Positions 5,727 to 8,416 of a stretch of DNA of 8,416 bases are shown one piece after another (the stretch's first letter is position 1; every line of letters starts with the position of its first letter). Under the pieces are notes generated by a model. That model saw nothing but the letters and a program-made list of their open reading frames with translations. It did not search any database and was not told the origin of the DNA. The stretch is from the NCBI GenBank assembly GCA_013695495.1, contig JACDAK010000276.1:1-8416 (forward strand). The letters run 5' to 3'. Source of the stretch: Blastocatellia bacterium (GTDB lineage Bacteria; Acidobacteriota; Blastocatellia; Pyrinomonadales; Pyrinomonadaceae). The translations under genes were made by a program, and so were the position numbers.

Positions 5727-6893
5727 ATGCTTACTTCACATATGAACTCTACCAAGCAGAAAGAACGAATACCCCGCAATGCCCAGGGAAGGCAGATAAA
5801 GATCGGCAAATGGAACGATATCCTCAAGGTTTCTGACGTCAATCAGATCTGGCTGGAACTTCACCGCATCGTCTCGTCACATCCTTTGGTCAGGGCGTCG
5901 AAGCGGGCGGGCTTTCTTGTTGAAGAAGGGAAGTATAATGCGTATACCGACCTGACGCAGGAGCTGTTCGTTGCTCTGTTAAGCAAGGACCGTTTTCAAC
6001 ACTATGTTGATACGGGGATGACCGATTCTGAGGTCGAGATCGAGATCAGCCAGATCGAGCTGACGAATATGCTGACGGCGGAACTGCGCAAGCGGTATCC
6101 GGAATCTTACAGGTTGGCGCGGCGGGTATCGACGTTGGTGCAGACAAGCAAAACATTCAAAAGATTTGATAATGTTGGAAATCCGGAAGCGCATCGCAAA
6201 CTTGCTGACCGGTTATACGGGTTATCGAGTTGGAACCCGGAAAAGATGCGGCGCGACGTTCAGGAAATGGACGAGCGCGTTAAGGTTGTGTCATTTCAAA
6301 GCCGCGATACGCGGATGGTGGGGTGCACGGGCGACGCCCAGATCGTGATCAGCAATGTTGAGCTTGAAAAGTTGATAATACGGGTGTTGAAGGCGATCGA
6401 TTCGCCGGTAGACGTAAGGTCTCTGAGGGGCTTTGTGATGTCGCGTCTGCCTATCATGGACATACATCTGGTACCGGTTGGCGGTTCGGGTGAGAGCGAG
6501 GATGACGACCGAGCACCCTTTGAGATCGCCGACTCGCGTGAGACGCCGGAAGAGGATCTTTTCCGTCACGAAGGCGAAATGGAAGCCATCGGCTTCGTAG
6601 ATAATTTCTTGGAGAGTCTGAACAAATCTGTCCGCGGCAAGGCAAAGCAATACGAGCGCATGATCAACGTGCTTTGGCATTGCTATCTGATCTCAGACAG
6701 CGGGACGCAGCTAGAAGTTGCTGAAATGCTGGGCGTTTCCGATTCGCTGGTATCTGATTACAGGAAGAGGATCGAAGCGAACCTTCAGCAGCTTTCGTTT
6801 GACGGTGTCAATGAGGCGCGTCAGTTTGAAAAGGCATTGAAGCAGAAGGTCAGGGAAATGATCGACGTTGAAAAATCAGCGGCGGTAGCCTAG
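5727..6893 (+). CDS. Divergent sigma-70-like protein with C-terminal helix-turn-helix
   Basis: This protein has 388 residues from ATG 5727 (399 if the TTG at 5694 is used). I do not recognise a named family. Near the N-terminus, TDLTQELFVALL (D75-L-T-Q-E79) matches the sigma region 2 motif DLTQE-x-F, as in the true ECF factor at 584-1261. Close to the C-terminus a TPEEDLFRHE stretch resembles the lead-in to sigma region 4. It is followed after some 40 residues by a helix-turn-helix GTQLEVAEMLGVSDSLVSDYRKRIE (about 326-350). Between the two parts lie about 200 residues, against about 50-60 in ECF factors, with an acidic Gly/Ser/Asp patch at about 252-264. No membrane segment or signal peptide. 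Inferred role: an atypical sigma factor or a DNA-binding regulator derived from one. A soluble zinc-finger gene is divergent upstream. A long leader and an extended -10 promoter precede it. The TAG stop overlaps the convergent TPR gene within CTAG (6890-6893). Start choice rests on the GGAAG site and is uncertain. Confidence 0.75.
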   Translation: MLTSHMNSTKQKERIPRNAQGRQIKIGKWNDILKVSDVNQIWLELHRIVSSHPLVRASKRAGFLVEEGKYNAYTDLTQELFVALLSKDRFQHYVDTGMTDSEVEIEISQIELTNMLTAELRKRYPESYRLARRVSTLVQTSKTFKRFDNVGNPEAHRKLADRLYGLSSWNPEKMRRDVQEMDERVKVVSFQSRDTRMVGCTGDAQIVISNVELEKLIIRVLKAIDSPVDVRSLRGFVMSRLPIMDIHLVPVGGSGESEDDDRAPFEIADSRETPEEDLFRHEGEMEAIGFVDNFLESLNKSVRGKAKQYERMINVLWHCYLISDSGTQLEVAEMLGVSDSLVSDYRKRIEANLQQLSFDGVNEARQFEKALKQKVREMIDVEKSAAVA

Positions 6894-8416
6894 CGGTCAG
6901 AGGCGTGAATCTTGGACATTGCGTCTGCGAAGCGAGGGTCGCTGCGAAGCGGGTCGAGGCTTCGGTCTAGGTCAAAGTGGGGTTTATTTTCGTTGCCCAG
7001 TTTAATAGCTTTGTTCAGCCATTTGAACGCGAGGTCCTTCTCGCCGAGGATCGAATAGGTAGAGGCGACCCAATACGCCATGTCGTGATCTGCTCGTGAG
7101 ATGTCGAGAGCGGCATCGGTAAGCTGAGCCAGTGCTTCGTCGCGCCGGCCCGCACCGGCGAGGTAAACGGCATAGAGAGGCCGGATGCCGTCCATTTCTG
7201 GATTTTCTTTAACTATCTCCGACATTAGTTCGATGGCTTTCGCGGAATCGCCGGCATAATAGTAAGTGCCTGAACGAAAGATCTTGAGCATCGGGTGGTT
7301 GGGCTCGGTTTTCTCGCCCTTCTCGATCTCTTTGATCGCTTGGTTATAGTCCTGTTTGTAAATGAAGATGCGAGCGCGATTGTAAGCGGATACGGCACGT
7401 GCAGCTGGATCGAGACGCGATAGCTTTTCAAACGCCTTTAGCGATTCTTCGTACTCACCGTCTAGTCGGTGGATCACACCTTTGACGAAATAAATAGGTG
7501 CTTCGTTGGGGAATTGCTTTTGTAGAAGTTCGATCTCAGATCGGGCTTTTCTCTTTTCCCCGCGTGCCATGTAGATCATTGCCATGAGCACACGAGCTTC
7601 GACGACGTTGGGATCGTAATAGAACGCTTTGGTAAAGGCAGTTTCGGCGTGGGTGTAGTCGTCGGGGCCGCCGATGCCTTTCAGCACTCGGTTAGCGTAG
7701 CATGCGCCGAGTCCGCTGTGCGCGAGTGCGAAATGCGGGTCGAGTTCAACGGCTCGTTTGAAATTTCTCATCGCAGCGTCGCAGTCTTCTGCGGACAACG
7801 TGCGGAAAATGAACCGACCGAAGTGGTCACGCGCGCGCAGGTATTCTTCCCAGGCTTCGTGGTTTTCGGTTTGCCGCCGACCGAGTTTCTCTTGTTCGTT
7901 GTCCGAGAGTTCGAGACGCAAGCCCTCAAGAATTCGTTGAGCAATGCCGTCTTGGAGAGTCAGTATATCGCCGCCCTGTGCGTCGATACGATCGCTCCAG
8001 AGTATTTCACCGGTAAGGACGTCGAGGAGTTGCGCGGTAACGCGGAGCTTGTCGCCGCCGCGGAGGAAGCCGGCGGAGAGCACGGCGTGGACGCGAAGTT
8101 CGCGGCCGGCTTCGCGCGGGTCGACGTCGCGTCCCTGGTATTTGGCGATCACGGAACTGGGCCGCACGATAAGCGAGCGGATCTGTGCGAGTTCGGTGAT
8201 GACAGCGTCGGCGAGTGCGAATTCATAAAAGTTTGAACTATCGTCATCGCCGAGATTTTTGAAAGGGAGAATAGCAACGACCTTTTTTTCGGTGCCCGTG
8301 GAGGTTGTCGTTAACGTGAGATCCGGGATAAACGATGGGGGATTGGAACCGGTCGAACCAGATCGGGTGCCATCGACCGAACGGCCGGTGAACCAGCTTA
8401 TTGCACGCTTCAACAC
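6890..8416 (-). CDS. TolB-like domain and TPR-repeat signalling protein (N-terminus probably outside window)
   Basis: The frame is open to the window edge, giving 508 residues if the GTG at 8416 is counted as the start, but the gene probably continues upstream. Residues 1-44 are a Ser/Thr/Gly-rich linker. Residues 45-168 (VVAILPFKNLGDDDSSNFYEFALADAV to LQDGIAQRILEGL) are the TolB/FlgO-like domain typical of acidobacterial kinases, CadC-type regulators and cyclases. Residues 185-500 are helical repeats with TPR features (for example AMRNFKRAVELDPHFALAHSGLGACY at 215-240, ESLKAFEKLSRLDP at 324-337, AFKWLNKAIKLG at 463-474), ending in the DPLRSDPRF motif usual for this group. Family knowledge: upstream there is commonly a Ser/Thr kinase domain or a winged-helix DNA-binding domain; neither is visible here. 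No membrane helix lies in the visible part. It probably acts as a protein-protein interaction scaffold in signalling. Its stop overlaps that of the sigma-like gene by 4 bases. Confidence 0.88.
   Translation of the reverse strand: MLKRAISWFTGRSVDGTRSGSTGSNPPSFIPDLTLTTTSTGTEKKVVAILPFKNLGDDDSSNFYEFALADAVITELAQIRSLIVRPSSVIAKYQGRDVDPREAGRELRVHAVLSAGFLRGGDKLRVTAQLLDVLTGEILWSDRIDAQGGDILTLQDGIAQRILEGLRLELSDNEQEKLGRRQTENHEAWEEYLRARDHFGRFIFRTLSAEDCDAAMRNFKRAVELDPHFALAHSGLGACYANRVLKGIGGPDDYTHAETAFTKAFYYDPNVVEARVLMAMIYMARGEKRKARSEIELLQKQFPNEAPIYFVKGVIHRLDGEYEESLKAFEKLSRLDPAARAVSAYNRARIFIYKQDYNQAIKEIEKGEKTEPNHPMLKIFRSGTYYYAGDSAKAIELMSEIVKENPEMDGIRPLYAVYLAGAGRRDEALAQLTDAALDISRADHDMAYWVASTYSILGEKDLAFKWLNKAIKLGNENKPHFDLDRSLDPLRSDPRFADAMSKIHASDR

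Noticed and set aside
7649..8236. 195-codon open frame on the plus strand
   Set aside because: It lies wholly antisense to the TolB/TPR gene, whose protein shows clear domain motifs; the antisense product resembles no family and arises from the GC-biased codon pattern of the real gene.

Overview
The window looks like a chromosomal stretch from a moderately GC-rich Gram-negative-type bacterium. An acidobacterial (Acidobacteriota, Blastocatellia-like) origin is my best guess. The guess rests on the style of the proteins: an ECF sigma factor with a zinc-finger anti-sigma factor, a small soluble HxxxCxxC zinc-finger protein, and a TolB-like plus TPR regulator. There is no rRNA or marker gene here to prove it. 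I see no tRNA, rRNA, CRISPR array, transposase or phage gene.

Layout. Positions 1-1261 (minus strand) hold a sigma/anti-sigma pair. An ECF-type sigma-70 factor (584-1261) is followed, after a 166-base gap containing a GC-rich hairpin, by a membrane-anchored zinc-finger anti-sigma factor (1-417, cut off by the window edge). A divergent intergenic region (1262-1538) carries a good sigma-70-type promoter reading right. It leads into a YifB/ComM-type AAA+ Mg-chelatase-like protein (1539-3107) and, 60 bases later, an AMP-forming long-chain acyl-CoA synthetase (3168-4991). These two are probably one transcript.

The acyl-CoA synthetase converges on a small minus-strand gene (4988-5302) for a 104-residue protein with a C-x24-H-x3-C-x2-C zinc-binding anti-sigma motif and no membrane helix. 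Across a long intergenic region (5303-5726) lies a divergently transcribed gene (about 5727-6893) that I read as a highly divergent sigma-70-like protein. It has a DLTQE region-2 motif near the N-terminus and a region-4-like HTH at the C-terminus, separated by about 200 residues. It appears to have a long (about 210 nt) 5' leader with an extended -10 promoter and two or three hairpins. That gene in turn converges on a minus-strand TolB-like/TPR protein (6890-8416) whose N-terminus probably lies outside the window.

How the genes fit together. Four of seven genes look like regulators of transcription or signalling: a conventional sigma/anti-sigma pair, a possible unconventional sigma-like/zinc-finger pair arranged back to back, and a TolB/TPR signalling protein. 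The most interesting candidate for something undescribed is the divergent pair at 4988-6893 with its structured leader. A second structural oddity is that both convergent junctions (4988-4991 and 6890-6893) have exactly the same form: a single CTAG supplies the TAG stop codon of both genes, leaving no space for a terminator between them.
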